A DNA stretch of 37,535 bases from Bacteroidota bacterium (GCA_006227105.1 SBFR01000204.1:1-37535), one strand, 5' to 3'. Counted from the first letter of the stretch, positions 7,402-16,950 are shown. Made by a program: numbers and translations. Notes: generated by a model not told the origin, from the sequence alone.

Positions 7402-7454
7402 GAATTGCTGCTTCTAAAGAATTCGGCCTTTCTCACATAGAGAAAGGCCTTTTT
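7381..7454 (+). promoter_or_regulatory. Ribosome-mediated transcription attenuator of ilvEDBNCA
   Basis: Four pairing segments are visible. Region 1 (7381-7387, ATTCAGC) pairs with region 2 (7393-7399, GCTGAGT) around ACTAC. Region 2 extended (7398-7404, GTGAGAA) is perfectly complementary to region 3 (7430-7436, TTCTCAC). Region 3 is also part of the terminator stem (7425-7434 with 7440-7449). A ribosome stalled at the Ile codons (7354-7383) would cover region 1 and leave GTGAGAA free to break the terminator. A ribosome reaching the TGA at 7399-7401, which lies inside GTGAGAA, would mask it and let the terminator form. This is the textbook logic of trp, his and ilv attenuation. Confidence 0.75.
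7425..7454 (+). terminator. Intrinsic terminator, 10-bp stem
   Basis: GGCCTTTCTC (7425-7434), loop ACATA, GAGAAAGGCC (7440-7449), followed by TTTTTG. The stem is perfect over 10 bp. It is the terminator half of the ilv attenuator and is also the only terminator after the upstream surface-protein gene. Confidence 0.9.
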
Positions 7455-7479
7455 GTTAAAGGATTAAAAGTTAAAAGTT

Positions 7480-8367
7480 ATGTATTACACGGATGAAACA
7501 GTTGTTTTTTTAAATGGCGAATTTGTAAAAGCAAAAGATGCTCAAGTTGGTCTTTATAATCAGACCATGCACTATGGAAATGGCGTTTTCGAAGGGATTC
7601 GTTCATATGATACTCCAGACGGCACAAGGATCTTTAAAGCCAAGGAACACTTTGACAGATTGCATTATTCTGCAAAAATGATGCATATCAACCTTACCTA
7701 TTCTTCTGAAGAACTTGAGCAAATCACATATAAACTATTAGAACTAAATGGTCAAAAGGACGCATACATACGGCCTCTGGTTTATCTTGGAGATAATATG
7801 TCCCTGACTCCGACCGACGAGGTACACGTGGTGATCATGACGTGGGAATGGGGAAAATACCTTGGAGATAAAATGCTGAAAGTGATGCTTTCTTCTTATC
7901 AACGACCAAACCCTAAAGCATGTCATGTTGAAGCGAAAGTGGTTGGTCACTATACCAATTCAATACTTGCCACGACAGAAGCCAAAAGCAAAGGATTTGA
8001 CGAAGCCCTACTTACAGATATGAACGGTAACGTCGCTGAAGGTCCTGGGGCAAATTTCTTCTTCGAAAAAGATGGAAAACTGGTAACTGCACCTTTGGGT
8101 AATATCCTTTCCGGAATAACACGTGCCACCGTTCTAGAACTTTCAAAAGAGCTTGGAATCGAGGTTGAAGAGCGATTCTTTAAACCAGAAGAAATAACAA
8201 CTGCGGATGCAGCTTTCTTCTGTGGAACAGCAGCAGAAGTAATTGGAATAGAGCAATACAATGATTATCGATTCCCAATGAAATGGGAGGACACAAATGG
8301 TCATCTTGTACAGCGAATGTACAAACGCAGAGTCTCTACGAATGAATTCAAAGAAGTTTATTTATAA
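7480..8367 (+). CDS. ilvE: Branched-chain amino acid aminotransferase
   Basis: A 295-residue fold-type IV PLP aminotransferase that performs the last step of Ile, Val and Leu synthesis (2-oxo acid plus glutamate). Landmarks: YGNGVFEGIRSY near residue 32-43, YIRPLVYLGD, the catalytic-lysine segment AKVVGHYTNSILA, then DMNGNVAEGPGANFFF and the cofactor-binding LSGITRATVLEL, with FFCGTAAEVIGI near the C-terminus. Length is normal for IlvE. It is the first structural gene after the attenuator, 25 bases past the terminator's U-tract. The ilvD gene starts 3 bases after its stop. Confidence 0.95.
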   Translation: MYYTDETVVFLNGEFVKAKDAQVGLYNQTMHYGNGVFEGIRSYDTPDGTRIFKAKEHFDRLHYSAKMMHINLTYSSEELEQITYKLLELNGQKDAYIRPLVYLGDNMSLTPTDEVHVVIMTWEWGKYLGDKMLKVMLSSYQRPNPKACHVEAKVVGHYTNSILATTEAKSKGFDEALLTDMNGNVAEGPGANFFFEKDGKLVTAPLGNILSGITRATVLELSKELGIEVEERFFKPEEITTADAAFFCGTAAEVIGIEQYNDYRFPMKWEDTNGHLVQRMYKRRVSTNEFKEVYL

Positions 8368-8370
8368 ACC

Positions 8371-10044
8371 ATGGAACTCAATAAATACAGTAAAACCATT
8401 ACTCAAGACGAGACACAACCTGCAGCACAAGCGATGTTGTATGGGATCGGTCTGACTGAAGACGACTTGAAAAAAGCTCAGGTGGGGATCGTGAGCACCG
8501 GCTACGAAGGCAACACTTGTAACATGCACCTGAATGATCTGGCAAAAAATATTAAAAAGTCAGTTTGGGAGAAAGACCTCGTTGGATTGATCTTCAATAC
8601 GATCGGAGTCAGTGATGGGATCTCTAATGGAACTGACGGGATGCGTTTTTCATTAGTTTCCAGAGACATTATCGCTGATTCTATAGAAACAGTTATGGGT
8701 GCACAATGGTACGATGCGATGATCGCTGTTGTTGGATGTGATAAAAACATGCCCGGTTCTGTCATCGCCATGGGGAGATTGAATCGTCCAGCGATCATGG
8801 TGTACGGTGGAACTATCCATTCCGGAAACTGGAAAGGTGAATCATTGAATATCGTCTCAGCATTCGAAGCGTTGGGTAAGAAATTCAGTAATACGATCAC
8901 ACCTGAAGACTTTAAAGGAATCATAAAAAGTGCTTGTCCGGGAGCGGGTGCCTGTGGCGGAATGTATACCGCTAATACCATGTCCTCTGCGATCGAAGCT
9001 TTGGGAATGAGCCTTCCATATAGCTCTTCCAATCCGGCATTAAGTGAAGACAAGCAACGAGAATGTGAGGAAGCAGGCGCCGCTATCCGCCTGTTACTTG
9101 AAAAAGATATCAAACCACGAGATATCATGACCATGAAAGCATTCGAAAATGCGATCACAATGGTAATGGTACTTGGAGGATCAACCAATGCGGTACTTCA
9201 CCTCATCGCCATGGCTCATTCAGTTGGATTGAAGCTGACAGTAGATGATGTCCAGCGATTTAGTGACAAAACACCGGTCCTTGGTGATCTTAAACCAAGC
9301 GGAAAGTATTTGATGGAAGATCTGCATCGTGTTGGTGGCGTGCCTGCGGTAATGAAGTATCTGCTGAAAAAAGGATTGATCCATGGCGATTGTTTAACTG
9401 TCACAGGAAAAACAGTAGCTGAGAATCTCTCTGCCGTTCCTGATCTGATGGAAGGACAAGATGTATTCCATGCTCTTGAAGATCCAATCAAACCAACTGG
9501 TCATTTACAAGTGCTCTATGGGAATCTTGCAGAAGAAGGATCGGTAGCCAAAATAAGCGGAAAGGAAGGAGAATACTTCGAAGGAACTGCTGTAGTTTTT
9601 GAAGATGAATTCACAGTGATCGATGGTGTAAGAGAAGGCCGTGTGAAACCAGGTAATGTTGTAGTGATCAGATATTGTGGACCAAAAGGTGGTCCGGGAA
9701 TGCCTGAAATGCTTAAACCTACCTCAGCGATCATGGGAGCAGGTCTTGGTTCATCGGTTGCCTTGATCACAGATGGACGATTCTCCGGTGGCACCCATGG
9801 ATTTGTTGTGGGACATATCACTCCAGAAGCCTTTACAGGAGGAAATATTGCATTGGTTAAAGATGGTGATAAGATCTCTATCGATGCAGTAAATAACCAG
9901 CTTACACTTCACATAAGTAATGAGGAGTTGGAAGCAAGAAGAAAAGAGTGGAAACAGCCGGATCTAAAAGTAAAGCAAGGTGTGCTTTATCGTTATGCCA
10001 AATGCGTGGCATCAGCATCTGAGGGTTGTATAACAGATAAATAA
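8371..10044 (+). CDS. ilvD: Dihydroxy-acid dehydratase
   Basis: A 557-residue member of the IlvD/Edd family, converting 2,3-dihydroxy-3-methylbutanoate or -pentanoate into the 2-oxo acid precursors of Val and Ile. Iron-sulfur cysteines are visible in [10 protein letters not shown] and [18 protein letters not shown], with a third candidate in the N-terminal GNTCNMHL. C-terminal landmarks are [15 protein letters not shown] and [22 protein letters not shown]. Full length for the family. Start ATG is 3 bases after ilvE; ilvB follows after 6 bases. Confidence 0.96.
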   Translation: MELNKYSKTITQDETQPAAQAMLYGIGLTEDDLKKAQVGIVSTGYEGNTCNMHLNDLAKNIKKSVWEKDLVGLIFNTIGVSDGISNGTDGMRFSLVSRDIIADSIETVMGAQWYDAMIAVVGCDKNMPGSVIAMGRLNRPAIMVYGGTIHSGNWKGESLNIVSAFEALGKKFSNTITPEDFKGIIKSACPGAGACGGMYTANTMSSAIEALGMSLPYSSSNPALSEDKQRECEEAGAAIRLLLEKDIKPRDIMTMKAFENAITMVMVLGGSTNAVLHLIAMAHSVGLKLTVDDVQRFSDKTPVLGDLKPSGKYLMEDLHRVGGVPAVMKYLLKKGLIHGDCLTVTGKTVAENLSAVPDLMEGQDVFHALEDPIKPTGHLQVLYGNLAEEGSVAKISGKEGEYFEGTAVVFEDEFTVIDGVREGRVKPGNVVVIRYCGPKGGPGMPEMLKPTSAIMGAGLGSSVALITDGRFSGGTHGFVVGHITPEAFTGGNIALVKDGDKISIDAVNNQLTLHISNEELEARRKEWKQPDLKVKQGVLYRYAKCVASASEGCITDK

Positions 10045-10050
10045 TTTGTG

Positions 10051-11736
10051 ATGAAAATAAGAGGAGCAGAAGCAGTTATGCAAAGCCTTGTTCAGGAAAA
10101 AGTTGAAACCATATTTGGTTATCCTGGCGGCGCCATCATGCCGATCTATGATGCTTTGTATGATTTCAGAGATACTGTAAACCATGTATTGGTAAGACAT
10201 GAACAAGGTGCAATTCACGCAGCTCAAGGATTTGCGAGAACCTCAGGAAAAGTTGGGGTTTGTTTTGCAACTTCAGGCCCGGGAGCGACTAACCTGATCA
10301 CAGGATTAGCAGATGCAATGATCGACTCTACACCTGTGGTTTGTATCACAGGACAAGTTGCTTCCCATCTATTGGGAACAGATGCATTTCAGGAAACGGA
10401 TGTCATCGGTATTTCGATGCCGGTCACCAAGTGGAACATACAGGTTACCCGAGCGGAGGATATCTCAGGAGCAATTGCAAGAGCTTTCTATATCGCAAGA
10501 TCCGGAAGACCAGGCCCAGTGCTGGTAGATATCACGAAGGACGCACAGTTCGGAATGGTTGACTTTTCATACGAACCTTGCACTAAGATCAGAAGCTATC
10601 AACCCACCCCTGTCGTTGATGAGCAAACCCTTCAGGAAGCAGCGGCACTCATTAATCAGGCAAAAAAACCATATATACTGGTCGGACAAGGGATCTTTTT
10701 ATCCAACGCCGAAAAAGAGATCCTTGATTTTGCAGAAAAGACTGGAATTCCTGTAGCCTCTACCCTGCTTGGATTAGGTTCATTTCCGTCTGACCATCCT
10801 TTGTACGTCGGTTATCTTGGAATGCATGGTAATTATGCTCCAAACGTGTTAACCAACGAATGCGACGTACTTATTGCCGTGGGAATGCGCTTCGATGACC
10901 GAGTGACAGGAGATGTTTCAAGGTATGCGAAACAAGCCAAGGTGATCCATATTGATATCGATAAAGCAGAATTGAACAAGATCATTAAAGCTGAAGTAGC
11001 AATACACGCAGATGCCAAAGATGCACTGCAAAAATTGAGTGCACTTGTTAATCACAATGAGCATCCACAATGGTTACAACAGTTCAGAGACCTTGAAGCT
11101 GTCGAAAAAAGTGAAGTAGTCGATGAAGCGATTCATCCATCAAGTGATCAACTGAAAATGGCCGAGGTGGTGAATTTACTTTCGGAAAAAACCGACGGTA
11201 AAGCAATTATAGTAACCGATGTTGGTCAGCATCAAATGATCAGTTCAAGATATTACAAGTACAGAGGACATCGAAATAATGTAACCTCAGGAGGACTCGG
11301 AACCATGGGATTTGGGCTTCCTGCCGCAATTGGAGCGAAACTCGGTAATCCTAAGCAGACTGTAGTTGCGATCATCGGCGATGGAGGTTTCCAGATGACC
11401 ATACAAGAATTGGGTACCATACTTCAATCCAAAGTGGATGTCAAGATCCTGATCCTGAACAATAACTTCCTGGGAATGGTAAGACAATGGCAACAGCTTT
11501 TCTTTGACCGAAGATATTCGTTCACGGAGATCGTGAACCCAAATTTTACTGCAATCGCCAAAGGATATTCGATCGATGCATTGAAGATCGAAGAGCGAAA
11601 TCAGTTAGATGAAGCGCTAACTACAATGTTGAATTCCAAAGGAGCTTTCCTTCTGGAAGTCGTTGTAGAGCAGGAAGAAAATGTATTCCCAATGGTTGAA
11701 ACCGGAGCATCTGTTTCAGAAATCCGATTGAATTAA
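10051..11736 (+). CDS. ilvB: Acetolactate synthase large subunit
   Basis: A 561-residue thiamine-diphosphate enzyme joining pyruvate to pyruvate or 2-oxobutyrate, the first common step for Val and Ile. Visible motifs: the catalytic glutamate region VRHEQGAIHAAQGFAR, SGPGATNLITGLADAMIDS, the FAD-binding central domain (GMRFDDRVTG), and the ThDP/Mg motif GDGGFQMTIQEL ending NNNFLGMVRQWQQLFF. The ATG at 10051 is preferred over the adjacent in-frame GTG at 10048. It is followed 10 bases later by the regulatory subunit ilvN, with which it forms the holoenzyme. Confidence 0.96.
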   Translation: MKIRGAEAVMQSLVQEKVETIFGYPGGAIMPIYDALYDFRDTVNHVLVRHEQGAIHAAQGFARTSGKVGVCFATSGPGATNLITGLADAMIDSTPVVCITGQVASHLLGTDAFQETDVIGISMPVTKWNIQVTRAEDISGAIARAFYIARSGRPGPVLVDITKDAQFGMVDFSYEPCTKIRSYQPTPVVDEQTLQEAAALINQAKKPYILVGQGIFLSNAEKEILDFAEKTGIPVASTLLGLGSFPSDHPLYVGYLGMHGNYAPNVLTNECDVLIAVGMRFDDRVTGDVSRYAKQAKVIHIDIDKAELNKIIKAEVAIHADAKDALQKLSALVNHNEHPQWLQQFRDLEAVEKSEVVDEAIHPSSDQLKMAEVVNLLSEKTDGKAIIVTDVGQHQMISSRYYKYRGHRNNVTSGGLGTMGFGLPAAIGAKLGNPKQTVVAIIGDGGFQMTIQELGTILQSKVDVKILILNNNFLGMVRQWQQLFFDRRYSFTEIVNPNFTAIAKGYSIDALKIEERNQLDEALTTMLNSKGAFLLEVVVEQEENVFPMVETGASVSEIRLN

Positions 11737-11746
11737 TTGAATAAAA

Positions 11747-12265
11747 ATGGAAACAGTATATAACATATCTGTCTTTACAGAAAACAGTATCGGGATCCTG
11801 AACCGCATCACGATCATTTTCACTCGAAGACACCTGAATATCGAAAGCATCACGGCTTCTGAATCTGAAGTAAAAGGTGTCTATCGATATACCATCGTTG
11901 TGAAAACGGATCTGGATCAAGTTAAAAAGGTTGTTGCACAGATCGAAAAACAAGTCGAGGTACTGAAAGCATTCTTTCATTCGGATGATCAAGTGGTTCA
12001 TCAGGAGATTGCTCTTTATAAAATCGCAACGGAATCATTTGTAAACGGAAGTACTGAAAAGATCGTCCGAGAACATCATGCACGAATCTTAACCGTAGAC
12101 AAAGAATTTACGATCATTGAAAAAACAGGGCAACCAGAGGAGCTGCAAGCGCTTTTCAATGAGCTGGACACCTATGGTGTTTTGGAATTCGTGCGCTCAG
12201 GAAGAGTGGCGATCTCAAAACCGATGAAAACATTAGAAACCTATTTAAAAGAGTTAGAAGCATAA
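11747..12265 (+). CDS. ilvN: Acetolactate synthase small (regulatory) subunit
   Basis: A 172-residue protein with an N-terminal ACT domain ([36 protein letters not shown]) and a C-terminal IlvN domain ([19 protein letters not shown] and [12 protein letters not shown]). Family role: activates IlvB and confers valine feedback inhibition. Length is typical of the ~170-residue small subunits. Lies between ilvB (10-base gap) and ilvC (4-base gap) in the operon. Confidence 0.95.
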   Translation: METVYNISVFTENSIGILNRITIIFTRRHLNIESITASESEVKGVYRYTIVVKTDLDQVKKVVAQIEKQVEVLKAFFHSDDQVVHQEIALYKIATESFVNGSTEKIVREHHARILTVDKEFTIIEKTGQPEELQALFNELDTYGVLEFVRSGRVAISKPMKTLETYLKELEA

Positions 12266-12269
12266 CGTC

Positions 12270-13739
12270 ATGGAAAATTATTTCAATTCATTACCGTTTA
12301 GAAAACAAGTCGAACAATTATCAATGTGCGAATTCCTGGATCGATCGCATTTTGAAAGAGGAGTAGAAGAACTTATTGGAAAGAAGATCGTGATCGTTGG
12401 TTGTGGCGCTCAGGGATTGAATCAGGGTTTGAACATGAGAGATTCGGGTCTTGATATTTCTTATGCCCTAAGAACAGATGCCATTTCAGAGAAAAGAGCT
12501 TCTTGGAAAAATGCCGTTGAGAATGGCTTCACGGTCGGCACGTACCAGGAACTTATTCCATCTGCCGATCTTGTTTTGAATTTAACTCCAGATAAACAAC
12601 ATACGGCTGTAGTGAATGCGATCATGCCTCTCATGAAAAAAGGTGCGACTCTTTCGTATTCTCACGGATTCAATATTGTTGAAGAAGGAATGAAGATCCG
12701 CGAAGATATTACAGTGATCATGGTTGCTCCAAAATGCCCGGGAACTGAAGTTCGCGAGGAATACAAACGAGGATTCGGTGTACCTACTTTGATCGCTGTG
12801 CATCCGGAAAATGATCCAGAGGGAAAAGGACTTGAGCAAGCAAAAGCATACGCTGCCGCGACAGGAGGTCATCGAGCAGGAGTACTTCTTTCTTCCTTTG
12901 TAGCCGAGGTGAAATCTGACTTGATGGGTGAGCAAACCATCCTTTGTGGCGTATTGCAAACTGCATCCATACTCTGTTTCGACAAAATGGTTGAAAAAGG
13001 AATGGATCAGGGATATGCATCCAAATTGATCCAATACGGTTGGGAAGCGATCACTGAAGCATTGAAGCATGGGGGCATCACGAACATGATGGATCGATTG
13101 AATAATCCATCGAAGATCAAAGCATACGACCTGGCTGATGAATTGAAATTGATCATGACACCTTTGTTTAAAAAGCACATGGACGATATCATGAGTGGAG
13201 CGTTTTCTTCACGAATGATGACAGATTGGAAAAACGGTGACAAAGAGTTGCTTGAATGGAGAAAAGCGACCGGCGAGACTGCCTTTGAGAAAGCACAAAA
13301 CACGTCTACAGAAATATCAGATCAGGAATTCTTTGATCATGGAACGCTTATGGTTGCATTCGTGAAAGCAGGTGTCGAATTAGCCTACGAAACGATGACT
13401 TCAACAGGAATTGTTGCTGAATCAGCGTACTATGAATCACTTCATGAAGCACCTTTGATCGCGAATACGATAGCGCGTAAAAAACTCTATGAAATGAACC
13501 GGATCATCTCTGACACTGCTGAGTATGGTTGTTATCTATTCGATCATGCATGCAAGCCTTTGCTGGCAGATTTCATGAAGAAAATGGATACGAATGTGAT
13601 CGGAAGGGCCTATTCAAGTAACAACCAGGTTGATAATTCTGAATTGATCGATGTCAACAGATCTATCCGTGAACACGAGATCGAAATCGTTGGTGCGTAT
13701 TTACGAGAGGCAATGACAGATATGAAAAAATTGAATTGA
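12270..13739 (+). CDS. ilvC: Ketol-acid reductoisomerase, long (class II) form
   Basis: A 489-residue enzyme converting acetolactate or acetohydroxybutyrate to dihydroxy acids with NADPH. The Rossmann motif [17 protein letters not shown], then [23 protein letters not shown] and the metal-binding [20 protein letters not shown] are all present. The length and second knotted C-terminal domain mark the class II form found in enterobacteria, plants and many Bacteroidota, rather than the ~330-residue class I form. It is flanked by ilvN and ilvA with gaps of 4 and 7 bases. Confidence 0.96.
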   Translation: MENYFNSLPFRKQVEQLSMCEFLDRSHFERGVEELIGKKIVIVGCGAQGLNQGLNMRDSGLDISYALRTDAISEKRASWKNAVENGFTVGTYQELIPSADLVLNLTPDKQHTAVVNAIMPLMKKGATLSYSHGFNIVEEGMKIREDITVIMVAPKCPGTEVREEYKRGFGVPTLIAVHPENDPEGKGLEQAKAYAAATGGHRAGVLLSSFVAEVKSDLMGEQTILCGVLQTASILCFDKMVEKGMDQGYASKLIQYGWEAITEALKHGGITNMMDRLNNPSKIKAYDLADELKLIMTPLFKKHMDDIMSGAFSSRMMTDWKNGDKELLEWRKATGETAFEKAQNTSTEISDQEFFDHGTLMVAFVKAGVELAYETMTSTGIVAESAYYESLHEAPLIANTIARKKLYEMNRIISDTAEYGCYLFDHACKPLLADFMKKMDTNVIGRAYSSNNQVDNSELIDVNRSIREHEIEIVGAYLREAMTDMKKLN

Positions 13740-13746
13740 CCTAGGG

Positions 13747-14991
13747 ATGGACTTATTAGAAGAAATACAAGAAGCCAGGTTAAGACTGAAGGGAGTGGTA
13801 AATGAAACTCCCTGTAATCTGAGTGTGAATCTTTCTGAACAGCATCAAGCGACTGTCTATCTGAAAAGAGAGGATCTGCAAACCGTACGTTCATATAAGA
13901 TCAGAGGTGCATATAATAAGATTAACTCTCTGGATAACCATGAACGAAACAGAAAGATCGTTTGTGCCAGTGCAGGGAATCATGCGCAGGGAGTAGCCTA
14001 TTCTTGTAATCTACTGAATATCGAAGGCGTGATTTTCATGCCTGCCACAACCCCAAAGCAAAAAATCAAACAAGTCGAGCTTTTCGGAAAAGACAAAATT
14101 GAAATTGTTCTTACTGGAGACACCTTTGATGATGCATACGCGAAAGCACAGCAATATTGTTCACTTCACAATTGTGTTTTCGTTCATCCTTTTGACGACC
14201 AAAAAGTGATTGCCGGACAAGGAACAATCGGCCTGGAAATAATCGATCAGATCAAGGGACCTATCGACTTTTTGATATTGCCGGTCGGCGGAGGTGGATT
14301 GGCAGCAGGAGTTACGACCGTATTCAAAGCACTAAGTCCCCAAACAACCATCATTGGTGTTGAACCAGAGGGAGCACCATCCATGAAAAAATCTCTTGAG
14401 AAAGGCGAAATTGTCACGTTGGACAACATTGACAAATTTGTAGATGGCGCAGCTGTCAAGCGAGTAGGAGATCTGAATTTCTCCATTTGTAAAAATACAT
14501 TGGATGAAATGCTTGTTGTGCCAGAAGGTAAAGTATGTTCAACCATACTCAAATTATACAATGAAGAAGCAATGGTTGTTGAGCCGGCAGGTGCTTTAAG
14601 TATTGCAGTGCTCGATTCATTGAGTGATCATATCAAGGGAAAAACCGTAGTATGTATCGTTAGCGGAAGCAACAATGACATTACCAGAACAGAAGAGATC
14701 AAAGAAAGATCGCTTTTCTATGAAGGGCTAAAACACTATTTCCTCATCCAGTTTCCTCAGCGTCCAGGAGCATTAAAGGATTTCGTAACAGATGTACTCG
14801 GACCAAATGATGACATTACCTTCTTCCAGTTTTCAAAAAAGAACAATCGGGAGAGTGGACCTGCCGTTGTTGGTATTGAAGTGAAAAACGCTACAGATTT
14901 TCAGAAGATCAAGGTTAATCTTGAACGACTGCAATTCCATTTTCAATATCTGAATGACGATCCCACCCTATTCAACCAGCTCATCGGTTAA
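13747..14991 (+). CDS. ilvA: Threonine ammonia-lyase (threonine dehydratase)
   Basis: A 414-residue PLP enzyme making 2-oxobutyrate from threonine, the committed step for isoleucine. The PLP lysine lies in VRSYKIRGAYN, followed by ASAGNHAQGVA, the glycine loop PVGGGGLAAG and GSNNDI. Residues from about 330 on form one ACT-like regulatory domain (HYFLIQFPQRPGALKDFV), so it is the single-ACT form, shorter than the 514-residue E. coli enzyme. It closes the ilv operon, 7 bases after ilvC. Its substrate, threonine, is also the second most frequent residue of the leader peptide. Confidence 0.94.
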   Translation: MDLLEEIQEARLRLKGVVNETPCNLSVNLSEQHQATVYLKREDLQTVRSYKIRGAYNKINSLDNHERNRKIVCASAGNHAQGVAYSCNLLNIEGVIFMPATTPKQKIKQVELFGKDKIEIVLTGDTFDDAYAKAQQYCSLHNCVFVHPFDDQKVIAGQGTIGLEIIDQIKGPIDFLILPVGGGGLAAGVTTVFKALSPQTTIIGVEPEGAPSMKKSLEKGEIVTLDNIDKFVDGAAVKRVGDLNFSICKNTLDEMLVVPEGKVCSTILKLYNEEAMVVEPAGALSIAVLDSLSDHIKGKTVVCIVSGSNNDITRTEEIKERSLFYEGLKHYFLIQFPQRPGALKDFVTDVLGPNDDITFFQFSKKNNRESGPAVVGIEVKNATDFQKIKVNLERLQFHFQYLNDDPTLFNQLIG

Positions 14992-15017
14992 TTGGTCGAG
15001 GAATAAACGCGTCAGTC

Positions 15018-15066
15018 TAAATTTGCCGTCTTTTCTGAAAAAACTTATCAGAAAGCCCTATTTTTG
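15018..15066 (+). promoter_or_regulatory. Two candidate -7 boxes before the arsC-like gene
   Basis: TAAATTTG at 15018-15025 and TATTTTTG at 15059-15066 both match TAnnTTTG exactly. Neither has an ideally spaced -33 TTG (the nearest, at 14992-14994, is 23 bases from the first box). The second would give a leader of roughly 15 bases before the ATG at 15087. Which one works cannot be decided by reading. Confidence 0.4.
15032..15054 (+). terminator. Possible weak terminator after ilvA
   Basis: TTTCTGA (15032-15038) and TCAGAAA (15048-15054) can form a 7-bp, AT-rich stem with a 9-base loop. A T-run begins only 6 bases later. It is the only hairpin seen after the ilv operon, but it is not strong. 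Confidence 0.3.
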
Positions 15067-15086
15067 TCGTCCTGATTTTTTAATCG

Positions 15087-15437
15087 ATGTCTGACATGAT
15101 CAAGGTTTATCACAATCCTAGATGCTCAAAGAGTAGATGCGCTTTGGATTATCTTAACGAAAAAGGAATTCAATTCGATGTGATCGAATATTTGAATGCA
15201 CCTTTTACGAAAGATGAGCTGAGGGATGTCCTTAATAAATTGGGGATTTCAGCAGAAGAATTACTCCGAAAAAATGAGACTGAGTTCAAAGAGAATTTTA
15301 AGGGGAAAACACTCTCAAATGAGGAGTGGATCGATGCAATGATCAAATTTCCGAAACTTATTGAGCGTCCAATCGTAGTAAACCAAGATAAAGCGGTTGT
15401 GGCTCGTCCAACCGAGAAAATTGACGAGATCTTATAA
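15087..15437 (+). CDS. ArsC/YffB-family thioredoxin-fold reductase
   Basis: A 116-residue protein of the ArsC family (thioredoxin fold). The active-site cysteine is in YHNPRCSKSRCALDYL, corresponding to Cys12 of E. coli ArsC, and a second cysteine lies five residues later. The C-terminal ERPIVV motif and DKAVVARP are also conserved. It could reduce arsenate with glutaredoxin. However, no ars genes are nearby, and many such solitary proteins (YfgD/YffB-like) have uncharacterised roles, so no symbol is given. An in-frame ATG at 15096 is a possible alternative start. Confidence 0.85.
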   Translation: MSDMIKVYHNPRCSKSRCALDYLNEKGIQFDVIEYLNAPFTKDELRDVLNKLGISAEELLRKNETEFKENFKGKTLSNEEWIDAMIKFPKLIERPIVVNQDKAVVARPTEKIDEIL

Positions 15438-15482
15438 TATTATCAAGCCTTAACTGGGAAACGGCATTCCTTGTAGTATGAA

Positions 15483-16874
15483 ATGAGAACGAAGTATATT
15501 GATTTGATCGACCAGACATTTGATTTTCCTCAGAACGAATTCCATCTGAGAGAAGATAAATTGTTCTTCCATGGTATTGATCTGATGAGATTGATCGAAG
15601 ATTACGGCACTCCTTTAAAATTCAATTACTTACCCCAGATCTCAAACAACATACAACGGGCAAAAGGATGGTTCAGAGAAGCCATGAACAACCTTGGATA
15701 TGCCGGAAATTACTATTACTCCTACTGTACGAAAAGTAATCACTTTTCATTTGTGATGGATGAAGTCTTAAAGAACGATGTTCATATTGAGACTTCTTCA
15801 GCATTTGATATCGATATCGTTCGAAATCTATACGAGAAAGGAAAATTAACTGATGGAAAATATGTGATCTGTAACGGTTACAAAACTCCTCAGTACATTG
15901 AAAATATTGCCACGCTCATCAATGAGCAAAAACTTCAGGTAATTCCTGTTGTTGACAATACGGCCGAGCTTCAGGAAATACTTGCAAAAACGGAAGTACC
16001 GATCAAGATAGGAATCAGGATCGCATCTGAAGAAGAACCCAAATTCGAATTCTATACCTCACGATTGGGAATCCGTTATCGTGAAATCGTTCCTTTTTAC
16101 AAAGCGATCGTTAAGGAAAACCCACGTGTTGAGATCAAAATGCTTCATTTCTTCATCAACACGGGAATCAACGATACGGCATATTACTGGAACGAATTAA
16201 CCAAGTGTCTTAAGGTATACAGTGATCTTAAGAAGATCTGTCCTGAGCTTGACTCATTGAACATTGGAGGTGGATTCCCTATTAAAAAGTCACTTGCTTT
16301 CGATTTTGATTACGCCTACATGGTAAGAGAGATCCTTACTCAGGTGAAAAGAGTATGTACGGACGATGATATTCCTGAACCAAACATTTTTACAGAATTT
16401 GGTTCATTCACTGTTGGTGAATCAGGGGGCGCCATCTTTAGTGTTTTGCACCAGAAGCAGCAGAATGACAGAGAGAAATGGAACATGATCGATTCATCCT
16501 TCATGACCAACCTACCTGATACCTGGGCAATCAATCAGCGATTCATCATGTTACCGATCAACCGTTGGAATGAAGACTATGAGCGTGTCCTTCTTGGTGG
16601 ATTGACTTGTGACTCTGATGACTATTACAACTCAGAACAGCACTCCAACGCGATTTACTTGCCAAAATTCGATCGAAATAAAACCCTGTATATCGGATTT
16701 TTCAATACTGGGGCTTATCAGGAAACCATTGGAGGATTTGGTGGCCTTAAACACTGTCTGATTCCCGAACCAAAACATGTCCTCATTAAAAGAGATGAGA
16801 ACGGGAAACTTCAGACAGAACTCTTCAGCGACGAGCAAACAGCTAAAGATTTTATGAAAATTTTGGGTTATTAG
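15483..16874 (+). CDS. Short arginine-decarboxylase-like fold-type III PLP enzyme
   Basis: A 463-residue relative of diaminopimelate/arginine decarboxylases, of the short type usually labelled SpeA in Bacteroidota. The likely PLP lysine is in YYYSYCTKSNHF. The barrel landmark is LHFFINTGINDTAYYWNEL where LysA has HMHTGS. A glycine loop LNIGGGFP follows, then TEFGSFTVGESGG, and GLTCDSDDYYN, which resembles the CDSD motif of biosynthetic SpeA. It lacks the inserted domains that make E. coli SpeA about 650 residues. Agmatine production for spermidine synthesis is the likely role, but the substrate cannot be proven from motifs. It stands alone with no other polyamine genes beside it. Confidence 0.75.
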   Translation: MRTKYIDLIDQTFDFPQNEFHLREDKLFFHGIDLMRLIEDYGTPLKFNYLPQISNNIQRAKGWFREAMNNLGYAGNYYYSYCTKSNHFSFVMDEVLKNDVHIETSSAFDIDIVRNLYEKGKLTDGKYVICNGYKTPQYIENIATLINEQKLQVIPVVDNTAELQEILAKTEVPIKIGIRIASEEEPKFEFYTSRLGIRYREIVPFYKAIVKENPRVEIKMLHFFINTGINDTAYYWNELTKCLKVYSDLKKICPELDSLNIGGGFPIKKSLAFDFDYAYMVREILTQVKRVCTDDDIPEPNIFTEFGSFTVGESGGAIFSVLHQKQQNDREKWNMIDSSFMTNLPDTWAINQRFIMLPINRWNEDYERVLLGGLTCDSDDYYNSEQHSNAIYLPKFDRNKTLYIGFFNTGAYQETIGGFGGLKHCLIPEPKHVLIKRDENGKLQTELFSDEQTAKDFMKILGY

Positions 16875-16886
16875 TTGAATAATTTC

Positions 16887-16916
16887 TTCGCTAAAAAAAC
16901 TAAAATGTTAATTTTG
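16887..16916 (+). promoter_or_regulatory. Candidate promoter for the small unknown gene
   Basis: TAATTTTG at 16909-16916 matches TAnnTTTG. TTCG at 16887-16890, 18 bases upstream, is a poor -33 candidate. The -7 box ends 34 bases before the ATG at 16951. Confidence 0.45.
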
Positions 16917-16950
16917 CACACCCCTGCAATATTTGGGGACCTCAATACAT

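Noticed and set aside
8502-9188. A 228-codon minus-strand open frame inside ilvD
   Set aside because: It is antisense to a full-length, well-conserved enzyme, has no recognisable domain, promoter or partner, and similar shadows occur opposite ilvC (12582-13178) and other genes.
16933-16950. Upstream TTG starts for several genes (2578, 4565, 16933, 22339, 25235, 25937, 25948)
   Set aside because: In each case an in-frame ATG just downstream gives a proper signal peptide or family-typical N-terminus, and some of the TTG codons are part of or upstream of promoter boxes.
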